A stretch of DNA of 64,000 bases from an uncultured Desulfobulbaceae bacterium (GTDB taxonomy: Bacteria > Desulfobacterota > Desulfobulbia > Desulfobulbales > BM004): assembly GCA_947259115.1 (NCBI GenBank), contig CAMYKS010000006.1, positions 163,816 through 227,815 on the forward strand. Reading direction: 5' to 3'. Under the pieces are notes generated by a model, which worked only from the letters and a program-made list of their open reading frames with translations, was not told the DNA's origin and did no database searches. Each line of letters begins with the position of its first letter. Within the stretch, counting starts at the first letter, position 1. The position numbers and the translations under genes are program-made. Below are positions 9,644 through 18,367 of the stretch, in pieces.

Positions 9644-10410
9644 GTGTTGTGGAAAGATTTTCCTTCAAACATAAACACCTGTTTATTTGTCTGCTGGCCC
9701 TTCTTGTAACTGTACCGCTGGCAGGCTGCTCCAAGGAAAAAGTCTATTCAGCCCTGGGTTTTCGCGCACCCGCACCGGATAGTGCAGAAAGCCTGGCAGT
9801 AAAGGGACTGGATTATTACAGCCGGGCCAAATATGAAAAGGCCAGGCGGTCTTTTGAAACCCTGTTGAATCAATATCCCTTCAGCGAATACAGCCTGCTT
9901 GCCGAACTTAAAACAGCTGACAGCAATTTTTACCTGAAAAACTATGAAGAGGCATTGCTGCAGTATAAAGACTTTGAGGAGCGGCATCCAACAAACGAGG
10001 CCATCCCCTATGTTCTGTTCCAAATGGCCATGTGTTATTATAATCAGATAGACACGGTTGACCGGGACACTTCCACCGCCACCAATGCCATCTATGCATT
10101 TTCAAGGTTGTTGCGGGCCTTCCCCAATTCACCATATAGCGAGGAAGCAGGGGCAAGAATTAGTGCAGCCCAAAATTTTCTGGCGAATCATGAGTATTAC
10201 GTTGCGAATTTTTATACGAGGACATATGGCTATGAAGAGGCCAAAGCCCGTCTTGAATATCTGCTGCGCCAGTATCCCGACACAGCTATTGCTCCCCAGG
10301 CGGAAATGCTCCTTGGTGATTTAAGAAATGACAACCCTCCGGGAAGAACCCTCTTTGGCTGGCTGCCCAAGTCTTTGCCTGATTGGGAAGACCTTACTCC
10401 GGATGACTGA
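9640..10410 (+). CDS. bamD: Outer-membrane assembly lipoprotein BamD
   Basis: A 256-residue lipoprotein with a type II signal peptide ending in the lipobox LAGC (residues about 28-31). TPR-like repeats follow, for example GLDYYSRAKYEKARRSFE and YKDFEERHPTNEAIPYVLFQMA, and the C-terminus has YEEAKARLEYLLRQYP. BamD is the essential partner of BamA in inserting beta-barrel proteins, so the organism is diderm. The ATGA overlap with trxB implies translational coupling, an unusual pairing of functions that is probably just operon crowding. Confidence 0.9.
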   Translation: MSVVERFSFKHKHLFICLLALLVTVPLAGCSKEKVYSALGFRAPAPDSAESLAVKGLDYYSRAKYEKARRSFETLLNQYPFSEYSLLAELKTADSNFYLKNYEEALLQYKDFEERHPTNEAIPYVLFQMAMCYYNQIDTVDRDTSTATNAIYAFSRLLRAFPNSPYSEEAGARISAAQNFLANHEYYVANFYTRTYGYEEAKARLEYLLRQYPDTAIAPQAEMLLGDLRNDNPPGRTLFGWLPKSLPDWEDLTPDD

Positions 10411-10454
10411 TATGCCTGGCCACTGTTGTTTTTCAAAGGGAGTCCAAATAAAAA

Positions 10455-10490
10455 AGCCGCATGGTCGTAAACGCCACGCGGCTTTTCTTT
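10455..10490. terminator. Bidirectional terminator between bamD and the NIL ferredoxin gene
   Basis: Stem AGCCGCATGG (10455-10464) / CCACGCGGCT (10474-10483) with one mismatch. An A-run precedes it and TTTTCTTTT follows. It lies between two convergent genes and can end transcripts from both. Confidence 0.85.
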
Positions 10491-10515
10491 TGGGCCTGTA
10501 AAAAGCTGAAAAAAT

Positions 10516-10965
10516 TTAATGCACTTCAAAAACGGTTTCACTCACCCCGCTGATTTTTTCCAGGGAAACCTCCATGGCCTTCACAGGGCAGACTGTTACG
10601 CATAAACCGCAGCCGCTGCATTTTTCAGGTTTAAAAAGAACAGCCATTGCGGGTCGCTTCAGTGAAAGGGCACCTGTGGGGCAGATCCCGGTGCAGGCCC
10701 CGCACTGGAAACAGCGCTCATCATCCCGGTGAATGGAGGTGGCAATACTTTCCGCCGTGACATCCAGACCCTTAAGATAGGTGAGGCCCTTTCTGATGTT
10801 TTCCTTGTGGCCTCGCAGCTCCAGGATCATCACGCCCTCGTGCTGGGGGAGAATTGTCGCCTTAAGGATATTAAATTCCACGTCAAACTGCCTGACAAGC
10901 TGGCAGATAATGGGTTGATCCACTATGTCCTTGGGGAATCGCAGTATATAGATTCTGGTATACAT
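10516..10965 (-). CDS. NIL-domain 2x[4Fe-4S] ferredoxin
   Basis: A 149-residue protein. Residues 1 to about 75 form an ACT-like NIL domain (RIYILRFPKDIVDQPIICQL), and the rest is a two-cluster ferredoxin with motifs CFQCGACTGICPTGA and CSGCGLCVTVCPVKA. Proteins of this architecture (for example MA1822 of Methanosarcina) take part, with a DUF39/CBS partner, in a sulfide-dependent homocysteine synthesis route in anaerobes. That role is known for relatives; no partner gene is visible here. It is not near the nif genes, so a nitrogenase donor role is not implied. Confidence 0.85.
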   Translation of the reverse strand: MYTRIYILRFPKDIVDQPIICQLVRQFDVEFNILKATILPQHEGVMILELRGHKENIRKGLTYLKGLDVTAESIATSIHRDDERCFQCGACTGICPTGALSLKRPAMAVLFKPEKCSGCGLCVTVCPVKAMEVSLEKISGVSETVFEVH

Positions 10966-11000
10966 TCCATGTGCCTCTTTTTAAATTATTTGGTCAGAGA

Positions 11001-11075
11001 AAACCGGGTCCGCCGGAGTCTCCTTTCAGTCGCTTACCCGGAGTCTCCTTTCAGTCGCTTACCTGGGCCCGGTTT
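11001..11075. repeat. Short element: two tandem 25-bp units inside an inverted repeat
   Basis: Two exact 25-bp copies (11013-11037 and 11038-11062, each beginning CCGGAGTCTCC) are bracketed by AAACCGGGTCC (11001-11011) and GGGCCCGGTTT (11065-11075), which pair with one G-U. The same unit recurs, slightly altered, at 19726-19752 and in shortened form at 19679-19697. A scrap TTTCAGTCGCTT is also present near 14895. It looks like a small dispersed repeat family. Confidence 0.75.
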
Positions 11076-11099
11076 CTTTACTGGTAATATGCTGATTGT

Positions 11100-11678
11100 T
11101 TATGGCAGTTTCCTGTCAAGCTCCTCCAGTAGCTCCTCCAGAGGTGCTTTGGTGTCAATGACGAGAAGTTCCGAGGCCTCCAGTTCATCCGGTGGTTCAA
11201 AGCGTTTTTTCTGCTGCACATAAATCTCCCAGCGGCCGTCTGAAACAGCAGTAGGGTCCTGCTCCCTTTCATCCATTCGCCGCCTCATCTCCTTTTCGGA
11301 ACACCGGCAGAGGATAAAATATACCTGACAGTTCAAGTTCCTGGCAAGATCCTTGACATCCTGCCGGTCCCGGGCATATTGATATGAGGCGTCAAGGATT
11401 ACCGAATCCCTGCTCAGTAACCGCGCCCCGGCCCTATCAAGCAGCGCTCTGTAGGTTTTTTGGGAAAATTCTCTTGTGTAGATACCAGTATCAATTGTTT
11501 TACGCTGAATTTCAGTCGGGTTGATATCAGCTAACTCCTTGCGAACCCAGTCGGAATTATAGCAGCGCAGCTGTTTATGCCAGGCCCAGGCCTGGGAAAG
11601 GGTGCTCTTTCCGGTGGCAATCATGCCGAAAAAGACATAGAGAACAGGAGTTTTCTTGTTTTGTTCACTGGCTGGCAT
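11100..11678 (-). CDS. P-loop kinase of the AAA_33/COG0645 type
   Basis: About 192 residues with a Walker A motif GMIATGKSTLSQ and a pattern typical of small predicted kinases (SVILDASYQYARDRQDVKDLA, then CRCSEKEMRRRMDER). I set the start at 11678 (MPASEQNKKT), giving a 14-base overlap with the upstream gene; the longer frame from 11756 would run far into it. In many bacteria this domain is fused to the C-terminus of an aminoglycoside-phosphotransferase-like domain, which is exactly the neighbouring gene here. Substrate unknown. Confidence 0.75.
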   Translation of the reverse strand: MPASEQNKKTPVLYVFFGMIATGKSTLSQAWAWHKQLRCYNSDWVRKELADINPTEIQRKTIDTGIYTREFSQKTYRALLDRAGARLLSRDSVILDASYQYARDRQDVKDLARNLNCQVYFILCRCSEKEMRRRMDEREQDPTAVSDGRWEIYVQQKKRFEPPDELEASELLVIDTKAPLEELLEELDRKLP

Positions 11679-12693
11679 AACGTTCGGCAAGCTGAAAGTA
11701 TTTCCCGGCCATTTCCTGGCACTGGAGCTTTGTTTTATTATCCACTTCCGGGGCATTCGCGGTGAAAAGATTTATTTTGCCGCGCACATAGGCCCTGTAA
11801 CACTTGTAGAAATTGAGCATTAGGCCCAGTTCTGCATCCCCTGATTTATCGATAAAGCGTGCAACAAAACGGTCAGACAGGCTTGAGAACCCGTGATAGT
11901 CAAGGTCCATGGCCAGAAAGGCAATGTCACTTGCCACGTCACAGAAACGGAACCGTTCATTAAACTCGATACAGTCAAAAATATATACCTGGTCAGCCAG
12001 GCAGATGTTTGCAGAATACAGGTCGCCGTGACAATCGCGGATGCGGCCGGCGGAAATCCTTGCAGCAAAGAGTTCATCCTGCTGCAGAAATGCTGTGGAA
12101 AAGTTCTTGATGCGGTCAAACTGGTCACTGCTGAGAGACGGACTGCCGATAAAGGCTTCGGTCTGGGAGAAGTTCTCAAAAATGTTGACACCGACCGCTT
12201 GCGGGCGGCCAAATTCCTGAATCGTCGGTCCACCGTCAGCCTGACGATAAAAAGGAACAAGAACATCGCATATCGCATCAATCATTTCAGACTTCAGGGA
12301 GCCTGATTTGATGATATTTGCCATCATCTGCTCTTCGGGCATACGCTTCATCTTGATGCCGTACTCGACAACTTGTTCCGTGACTGCCTGAGACGAGTTG
12401 CTCAGGCTGAAGGTATTGTCCGTCCTTGCCAGGGCAACAAGGTCAAGATAGATGGAAGGGCAGAGGCGCCGGTTTAAAACGAGCTCCTGCTTGCAGAAAT
12501 GGTGCCTTTTGGCAAGGGAGGTAAAGTCAAGAAAGCCGAAATCAACCGGTTTTTTAAACTTGTAGACAAAGTCATCTGTTACAAAGACGTAGGATATATG
12601 CGTCTGGACAAGCTTGACAGCTGAAACCTTGGGTGCATAGACGTCAGGCTGCAATAAAAATGTGACAAAATCCGGTAACTGTGTGTTTTGCAT
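11665..12693 (-). CDS. Aminoglycoside-phosphotransferase-like protein (COG2187 type)
   Basis: A 342-residue protein with the APH/choline-kinase fold. An N-terminal HISYVFVTDDFVYKFKKPVDFGFLDF region provides the ATP-binding lysine, and the catalytic and metal motifs are CHGDLYSANICL and IFDCIEF. It overlaps the following P-loop kinase gene, so translation is probably coupled. Together they make up the two halves of a protein that is usually one chain. The true substrate is unknown; antibiotic resistance should not be assumed. Confidence 0.75.
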   Translation of the reverse strand: MQNTQLPDFVTFLLQPDVYAPKVSAVKLVQTHISYVFVTDDFVYKFKKPVDFGFLDFTSLAKRHHFCKQELVLNRRLCPSIYLDLVALARTDNTFSLSNSSQAVTEQVVEYGIKMKRMPEEQMMANIIKSGSLKSEMIDAICDVLVPFYRQADGGPTIQEFGRPQAVGVNIFENFSQTEAFIGSPSLSSDQFDRIKNFSTAFLQQDELFAARISAGRIRDCHGDLYSANICLADQVYIFDCIEFNERFRFCDVASDIAFLAMDLDYHGFSSLSDRFVARFIDKSGDAELGLMLNFYKCYRAYVRGKINLFTANAPEVDNKTKLQCQEMAGKYFQLAERYASQ

Positions 12694-12949
12694 GAAAAGT
12701 TCCGTAAAAACAGTCCTGGTATGACTACAACAGGGGGGAATTCATTCTCTTTCCAGGAAATGGCATATTAAAAAACAGGGTGATAATTTACCAGAATAAA
12801 AACCATCAGTAAACCACTGAACTGCATAAATGATTCCTGGTCAGGTGATTACTGTGCACCACCGGGCATGGAAGCGGAATATTTTCGTTTGAAAAAAAGC
12901 GTAAAAAAGGGTTCAGTGGGCATCATACAATCAAGGAGTCTTTACATAT

Positions 12950-14890
12950 ATGACAAAAACAGTCCATTTTTTGCCTGACGGTGTCAAGGCAACTGTAGAG
13001 GAAGGGGAGAACCTGCTCAATGTTGCAGCCAATGCCGGGGTCTATATCCATGCATTCTGCGGCGGTGAAGGCGTATGCGGCAAATGCAAGGTCAAGATAG
13101 AGCAGGGCGAAGTTGCCGCCACCCAGGCTACACAGCTTAAAAGAGAAGAGATAGAGCAGGGATTCCGGCTTGCCTGCCAGTCCAAGGTGGTTTCCGACCT
13201 GGTGGTGCATATCCCTGAAACCATCAGAAAAGACGGCAAAAGGTTGCAGCGCAAACCCAAAACCACCCGCACAATTTCGGCCCGCTCCCTCGATGATCTC
13301 ATCGGCGGCTGGGATGTTGATCCTTTGGTGGAAAAGCGGTTTTTTGCCCTCAGCAAACCTACCATTGAAGACAATATTTCAGACCTGCAGCGCTTGACTC
13401 TAGCCATAAGTAGAGGCTGTCCCGAGTGCCAAACGCCTTCCTATGATTACCCGGAACTACTCCAGGAACTTCCCTTTGTCATGCGGGAGAATAACTGGGA
13501 GGTGACCGCCATCCTGCTGCGCGGCAAAAGGCTGGAAGAGCCTGAGCGCATTATAGCCGTTGAGCCAAGGGACACCACCAAGGGGCTGTATGGATTGGCC
13601 GTGGATATCGGCACCACCACAGTGTGCGGCGTGCTTATTGACCTCAATACAGGAGAGGTGATAGCAGAGGCCTCTGAGTACAACGGCCAGATCCAGTATG
13701 GTGAAGACGTCATTTCCCGCATTATTTATTCACAGCGTCCGGGCGGGCTTGAAGCTCTGCAGGAAAGAATTGTGCACACCATTAACAACGTTATTGAAAC
13801 GGTCTGCAGAAACGTATCCATCGGGCATGAAAACATCAGCTACATAATGGCTGCCGGCAACACCACAATGTCCCATCTCCTGCTGAGGCTCAATCCGAAA
13901 TTTGTGCGTGAGGCTCCCTATACACCGACCTGCAACCAGTATCCCATAACCAGGGCCGCATCCTTGGGGCTTGCAGCACACCCCTCGGTCAGGTTGTTTC
14001 TCTACCCTTCTGTTTCCAGCTATGTGGGCGGTGATATCACCGCCGGGGTGCATGCCTGCCAGATGCATAAAAGTCCGGAACTGACGCTGTTTATTGATAT
14101 CGGCACCAACGGAGAGATCGTTATCGGCAACCAGGAGTGGATGGTCTGTGCTGCCTGTTCTGCCGGTCCCGCCTTTGAAGGCGGTGGTATCAAGCACGGC
14201 ATGCGGGCCACCGGCGGGGCTATTGAAAATTTCCATATCGAACCGGAAACACTTGACCCGATGATCATTACCGTCAACCATGCAAAACCCCAGGGCATCT
14301 GCGGCTCCGGCCTGATAAGCATCGTGGCCGAACTGCTTGAGGCCGGTGTCATTGACCAACAGGGTAAATTCAACCGCAACCATGATCATCCCAGGATCAG
14401 GGAGGCCTATGACGGCTACGAGTATGTGCTTGTCTGGGCCAAGGACTCAGCAGTGGACGAGGATATCGTCATCACCGAGGTGGATCTCGATAACCTTATG
14501 CGGGCCAAGGGGGCCATGTATGCCGGCTACCAGACCCTGCTCGAATCGGTCGGTATGACTTTCAATGACCTGGACCGCGTCATTTTAGCCGGCAACTTCG
14601 GTAGCTATATTGACCTGGAGCAGGCTATCTGCATAGGGCTTCTGCCGGATGTCGGACGCGACAAATTCTACTACCTGGGAAATGCCTCGCTCCTGGGGGC
14701 CCAGATCAGTCTCATCGATCATAAGCGCTTCTGGGAGCGCACTGTAGTCGGCAAGCTCATGACCAACATGGAACTCTCGGAAAACCCCAATTTCATGAAC
14801 CACTACATGGCCTCGCTCTTCCTGCCGCATACGGACATGAGCCTCTTCCCGACCATAAAAGAGAAACTGCCGGAATCATCTTCAAAGTAA
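12950..14890 (+). CDS. acsV: Corrinoid activation protein (RACo-like, 2Fe-2S plus ASKHA domain)
   Basis: A 646-residue protein. The N-terminus is a [2Fe-2S] ferredoxin domain with C37, C43, C46 and C76 (CGGEGVCGKC pattern). The remainder is the DUF4445/ASKHA ATPase domain with AVDIGTTTVCGVLIDL and later IDIGTNGEIVIG and CAACSAGPAFEGGG. Proteins of this type use ATP to drive electrons onto the cobalt of a corrinoid protein, reactivating Co(II) to Co(I). The usual partners (the CO dehydrogenase/acetyl-CoA synthase operon or methyltransferases) are not in this window, so the acsV symbol is tentative; it may serve another corrinoid methyltransferase. AAGGAG precedes the start. Confidence 0.8.
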   Translation: MTKTVHFLPDGVKATVEEGENLLNVAANAGVYIHAFCGGEGVCGKCKVKIEQGEVAATQATQLKREEIEQGFRLACQSKVVSDLVVHIPETIRKDGKRLQRKPKTTRTISARSLDDLIGGWDVDPLVEKRFFALSKPTIEDNISDLQRLTLAISRGCPECQTPSYDYPELLQELPFVMRENNWEVTAILLRGKRLEEPERIIAVEPRDTTKGLYGLAVDIGTTTVCGVLIDLNTGEVIAEASEYNGQIQYGEDVISRIIYSQRPGGLEALQERIVHTINNVIETVCRNVSIGHENISYIMAAGNTTMSHLLLRLNPKFVREAPYTPTCNQYPITRAASLGLAAHPSVRLFLYPSVSSYVGGDITAGVHACQMHKSPELTLFIDIGTNGEIVIGNQEWMVCAACSAGPAFEGGGIKHGMRATGGAIENFHIEPETLDPMIITVNHAKPQGICGSGLISIVAELLEAGVIDQQGKFNRNHDHPRIREAYDGYEYVLVWAKDSAVDEDIVITEVDLDNLMRAKGAMYAGYQTLLESVGMTFNDLDRVILAGNFGSYIDLEQAICIGLLPDVGRDKFYYLGNASLLGAQISLIDHKRFWERTVVGKLMTNMELSENPNFMNHYMASLFLPHTDMSLFPTIKEKLPESSSK

Positions 14891-14974
14891 CTTTTTCAGT
14901 CGCTTTATTTTACTTAAGCCACTTGGCCCGCTCAGTGCTTCATTTGCTCTCCCTTTTTACCGCTCAACGTGCAA

Positions 14975-15196
14975 CTACCTCCACCAGATTTGACGTTTTG
15001 CCGGATTGCCGATCAGGTCAAATGAATCTCCGGACTCCTTGAGAACCGCATCAAATTCCTCCAGGGTGAATTCATAGCCGTCATTTGCCGCCAAAGCGAC
15101 AAAATCCCCCTTTGTTTTAACGACGTCATACTTCATTCTCACCTCTTCATTTTCTCCACCTGCGATGAGCAGTTCTTCCACATTTTTCTTAGCCAT
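14975..15196 (-). CDS. Nif11-family protein
   Basis: A 73-residue protein starting MAKKNVEELLIAGGENEEVR, with FVALAANDGYEFTLEEFDAVL. This is the Nif11 domain pattern (helical N-terminus, then 'vaLAkeaGYdFt.eEl'). Nif11 was first seen in nif clusters of diazotrophs with unknown function, and the same domain serves as a leader in some peptide-maturation systems. Here I see no clear Gly-Gly cleavage motif and no maturation enzyme nearby, so the nif-type role is more likely. GGGAGAA precedes the ATG. It is transcribed away from nifE, and a sigma-54 promoter lies upstream on its own strand. Confidence 0.75.
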   Translation of the reverse strand: MAKKNVEELLIAGGENEEVRMKYDVVKTKGDFVALAANDGYEFTLEEFDAVLKESGDSFDLIGNPAKRQIWWR

Positions 15197-15262
15197 TGGT
15201 TTTTCTCCCTATACATACATTGAATTATTTTGTCATTGATATTTCAGCCTTTGCCCCCTAAT

Positions 15263-15278
15263 TGCCAGATTTGTGCCA
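15263..15278 (-). promoter_or_regulatory. Putative sigma-54 promoter of the nif11 gene
   Basis: On the minus strand TGGCACAAATCTGGCA keeps the invariant GG-N10-GC spacing and a perfect TGGCAC -24 box; the -12 box is TGGC instead of TTGC. It lies about 65 bases upstream of the nif11 start. Confidence 0.65.
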
Positions 15279-15404
15279 GACTGGGGAAAAGTGTCAGACT
15301 TGCCCTGAACGCCAGTAAAATCAAAGAAAAATCAACTGGCGTGTGTTGAATATTTTTTGGGAGACCGTGGATTCAGCACACTTTTGTATATACTATTTCA
15401 TTTT

Positions 15405-15420
15405 TGTCTCTTTTTCTACA
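15405..15420. promoter_or_regulatory. NifA upstream activator site between nif11 and nifE
   Basis: TGT-N10-ACA (TGTCTCTTTTTCTACA), the NifA binding consensus. It lies about 110 bases upstream of the nifE -24 box and about 130 bases from the nif11 -24 box, so it may serve both promoters. Confidence 0.65.
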
Positions 15421-15516
15421 TTGTCCACTATTTGGGCCAAACGGATATTTACCAGCCAAACAAATCTTTATTTGTAATTGTCTGGAATAAAACAAAAAAA
15501 TAAATCTTGCCTGATG

Positions 15517-15532
15517 TGGCACACCCCTTGCT
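15517..15532 (+). promoter_or_regulatory. Sigma-54 promoter of the nifE operon
   Basis: TGGCACACCCCTTGCT matches the -24/-12 consensus throughout, with GG-N10-GC spacing intact. It lies 45 bases upstream of the nifE start. Confidence 0.9.
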
Positions 15533-15576
15533 CTATTAAAAGAAAACACTCTAAGAGCCAAGAGAAAGGACATGAC

Positions 15577-16929
15577 ATGCAAGCACTATTACTTGATGAA
15601 AGACAGGAACAGATCCACCGCACCGGTGAGAAACCTTTTACCATTGACTGTGACAAGGATAGCCTGGCCGGGGCGGTCAGCCAGCGGGCCTGCGTATTCT
15701 GCGGTTCACGGGTTGTGCTTTACCCGATTGCCGACGCCCTGCATCTTGTGCACGGTCCCATCGGCTGCGCGGTGTACACATGGGACATACGCGGCGCCCT
15801 CTCCTCCGGTCCGGAATTACACCGCTTGAGCTTTTCCACAGACCTGCAGGAGATGGATGTCATTTTCGGCGGCGAAGAAAAGCTTTACAAAGCATTGATT
15901 GAACTCATAGACCGGCATAGCCCGGAGGCAGCATTTGTCTATTCCACCTGCATTGTCGGCATCATTGGCGATGATCTTGCTGCGGTATGCAAACAGGTGG
16001 AAGATGAAAAAAACATTCCGGTCATTCCGGTGCAGTCCGAAGGGTTCAAGGGCAACAAGAGGGCCGGTTACAGGGCCGCCTGCGATGCCATGTTCACACT
16101 TGTCGGCACCGGCGATACAGCCGGAACTTCTCCGTACTCCATTAATATCCTGGGTGACTTCAACCTGGCAGGCGAGATCTGGATGATCCGGGAGTATTTC
16201 GAACGCATGGGTGTTGAAGTGGTTGCCAATATCACCGGCGACGGACGCGTAGGTGATATTAAACGGGCCCATGGCGCGGCCTTGAATGTGGTGCAGTGTT
16301 CCGGGGCAACCATGGACCTGGCACGGATGATGGAGGATGAATATGGCCTGCCGTCCATCCGGGTGTCCTATTTCGGTATCGAGGATATGGCGGAGGCGCT
16401 CTATGCGGTTGCCCGTCATTTTGATGACCCGGCAATCATGGAACGGGCCCGGGATTTAGTCCGTGAAGAACTGTCCAGGGTATACCCGGAGCTGCAGAAG
16501 TATAAAGCGGCCTTAAGCGGCAAGAAGGCGGCCATTTATGTCGGCGGTTCCTTTAAGGCCTTTTCCCTGGTGAAAGCCTTTCGACTCCTTGATATGCAGG
16601 TGGTCATGGTGGGTTCCCAGACCGGCACCACAGAGGAGTACCGGGAACTGGCTGAAATTACTGATCCCGGCACCATCATTGTTGATGATTCCAATCCCTT
16701 GGAACTTTCATCCTTTCTCGAGGAAAAAAAGGTGGATATTTTCGTGGGCGGCGTCAAGGAACGGCCCATTGCCTACAAACTCGGGGTCGGATTCTGCGAC
16801 CACAACCATGAACGCAAGGAAGCCCTGGCCGGCTTCACCGGCATGCTGAATTTCGCCCGCGAGGTGTATTCATCGGTCATGAGTCCGGTCTGGCGATATA
16901 CCCGTCCAGCAAGAGGAGATGAGTCATGA
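15577..16929 (+). CDS. nifE: Nitrogenase FeMo-cofactor scaffold protein NifE
   Basis: About 450 residues. I set the start at 15577 (MQALLLDERQ), with AAAGGA upstream; a longer in-frame extension would begin upstream of the sigma-54 promoter. NifE pairs with NifN to form the scaffold on which the NifB cluster is matured to FeMo-cofactor. Cluster-ligand cysteines are visible in QRACVFCGSRV, HGPIGCAVYTWD and YSTCIVGIIGDD, the usual nitrogenase-fold pattern. FSTDLQEMDVIFGGEEKL is a NifD/NifE family signature. It is the first gene of the cofactor-assembly operon and overlaps nifN as ATGA. Confidence 0.93.
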   Translation: MQALLLDERQEQIHRTGEKPFTIDCDKDSLAGAVSQRACVFCGSRVVLYPIADALHLVHGPIGCAVYTWDIRGALSSGPELHRLSFSTDLQEMDVIFGGEEKLYKALIELIDRHSPEAAFVYSTCIVGIIGDDLAAVCKQVEDEKNIPVIPVQSEGFKGNKRAGYRAACDAMFTLVGTGDTAGTSPYSINILGDFNLAGEIWMIREYFERMGVEVVANITGDGRVGDIKRAHGAALNVVQCSGATMDLARMMEDEYGLPSIRVSYFGIEDMAEALYAVARHFDDPAIMERARDLVREELSRVYPELQKYKAALSGKKAAIYVGGSFKAFSLVKAFRLLDMQVVMVGSQTGTTEEYRELAEITDPGTIIVDDSNPLELSSFLEEKKVDIFVGGVKERPIAYKLGVGFCDHNHERKEALAGFTGMLNFAREVYSSVMSPVWRYTRPARGDES

Positions 16930-18287
16930 GTAAAATGGGCCCCAACTATATTTCCACGACCAATGCCTGCAAACTATGCAAACCGCTGGGGGCGTCACTT
17001 GTTTTTAAAGGTATAGAAGGAGCGGTTCCCTATCTGCATGGTTCCCAGGGCTGCGCCACTTATATGCGGCGCTATATAATCAGCCATTTTAATGAACCGA
17101 TCGATATTGCCTCATCATCGCTGGGAGAAAAGCATGCCGTTTACGGCGGCGGGCCTAACCTGAAACTGGGGCTGACAAATGTCATTACAAAATACCAGCC
17201 CACAATGATCGGCATTGCCACTACATGTCTGACTGAAACGATTGGGGATGATGTCCCCATGATACTTGGCGAATATAACCGGGAAGTGAATGATGCTGAA
17301 AAACTGCCCACCATGGTCCATGTGCATACACCGAGCTATGCGGGTACCCATATGGAAGGTTTCCATGCCGCAACCGCTGCGGTGCTTGAACAGCTCGCAG
17401 GACAGGGCGGGAAAGCTGATACGGTTTCGCTGCTGCCCGGCTTTGTATCTGCTGCGGACCTCAGGTACCTGAAGGAAGTTCTGGACGACTTTGGACTGTC
17501 GGCAATGATTTTACCCGACTACTCGGAAACCATGGACGGCCCGGCCCAGCATAAATATGAGAAGATCCCGGCCGGCGGCACGCCTGTCTCTGCCATCAGG
17601 AAAGCGGGGAACTGCAGGATGGTTATCGAATTCGGCAGAACCCTTGCCGAAATGAAAACCGGAGGATCGGTCCTGCAGGAAAAATTCGGTGTGGCGCGGT
17701 CTGTGGTCGGCCTGCCCATAGGGATTGACGAGACGGATCGTTTTTTGGAACTCCTTAGTGCTGTCAGTGGCCGGGAAAGACCTGAAAAGCATGCCATGGA
17801 ACGGGGACGTTTGGTTGATGCCTATGTGGATGGCCATAAATATGTGTTTGGCAAAAAGGCTGTGGTGTATGGCGAAGAAGACATGGTAGTGGGCCTTACC
17901 GCCTTTCTTGCTGAAATAGGCATTCACCCTGTGCTCTGTGCTTCAGGCGGGAAAAGCGGCCGTCTGGCAGCTGCCATTGCCGAAGTGACGCGGGAGACGC
18001 TCCCTGAACAGCCCCGGGTCGAAGAAGGGGTGGATTTCTATGATATCGCAGAGGCGGTTGAAAGTCTGGAGCCCGATCTGCTGGTCGGACATTCCAAGGG
18101 ATATTCCCTGGCCCGCAAGTTACATATCCCCCTTATCCGGGTGGGCTTCCCTATCCATGACCGGGTAGGAGGGCAGCGCATTCTGCATCTCGGCTACCGG
18201 GGCGCCCAGCAGCTTTTTGACACGATTGCCAATGCACTTATTGCCAGGAAGCAGGACCTGTCCGATGTAGGCTACAGCTATATGTGA
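16926..18287 (+). CDS. nifN: Nitrogenase FeMo-cofactor scaffold protein NifN
   Basis: A 453-residue partner of NifE. The nitrogenase-fold cysteines are in STTNACKLCKPLGASL, LHGSQGCATYMRRY and ATTCLTETIGDD. The C-terminal region (VGFPIHDRVGGQRILHLGYRG) matches the NifK/NifN family. The ATGA overlap with nifE fits equal synthesis of the two subunits. Unlike some relatives it is not fused to NifB; nifB follows as a separate gene. Confidence 0.92.
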   Translation: MSKMGPNYISTTNACKLCKPLGASLVFKGIEGAVPYLHGSQGCATYMRRYIISHFNEPIDIASSSLGEKHAVYGGGPNLKLGLTNVITKYQPTMIGIATTCLTETIGDDVPMILGEYNREVNDAEKLPTMVHVHTPSYAGTHMEGFHAATAAVLEQLAGQGGKADTVSLLPGFVSAADLRYLKEVLDDFGLSAMILPDYSETMDGPAQHKYEKIPAGGTPVSAIRKAGNCRMVIEFGRTLAEMKTGGSVLQEKFGVARSVVGLPIGIDETDRFLELLSAVSGRERPEKHAMERGRLVDAYVDGHKYVFGKKAVVYGEEDMVVGLTAFLAEIGIHPVLCASGGKSGRLAAAIAEVTRETLPEQPRVEEGVDFYDIAEAVESLEPDLLVGHSKGYSLARKLHIPLIRVGFPIHDRVGGQRILHLGYRGAQQLFDTIANALIARKQDLSDVGYSYM

Positions 18288-18367
18288 GAGAAGAGTGAGG
18301 AGATAACAGCAATGGTAGACAAGTTGTTTTGAAATATTGAATCTTACTATCTGAAAAGGACGAAAAA

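Noticed and set aside
11665-12693. Aminoglycoside resistance gene
   Set aside because: The fold is APH-like but the gene belongs to the COG2187 group of unknown kinases paired with a P-loop kinase; no resistance context.
14975-15196. Nif11 protein as a peptide-natural-product precursor
   Set aside because: No Gly-Gly leader cleavage motif, no lanthipeptide or cyclodehydratase gene nearby, and a sigma-54 nif-type promoter in front.
15479-15494. A second TGT-N10-ACA match just upstream of the nifE promoter
   Set aside because: It lies only about 23 bases before the -24 box, too close for an enhancer site that must loop to sigma-54; likely chance in AT-rich DNA, though interference with polymerase cannot be excluded.
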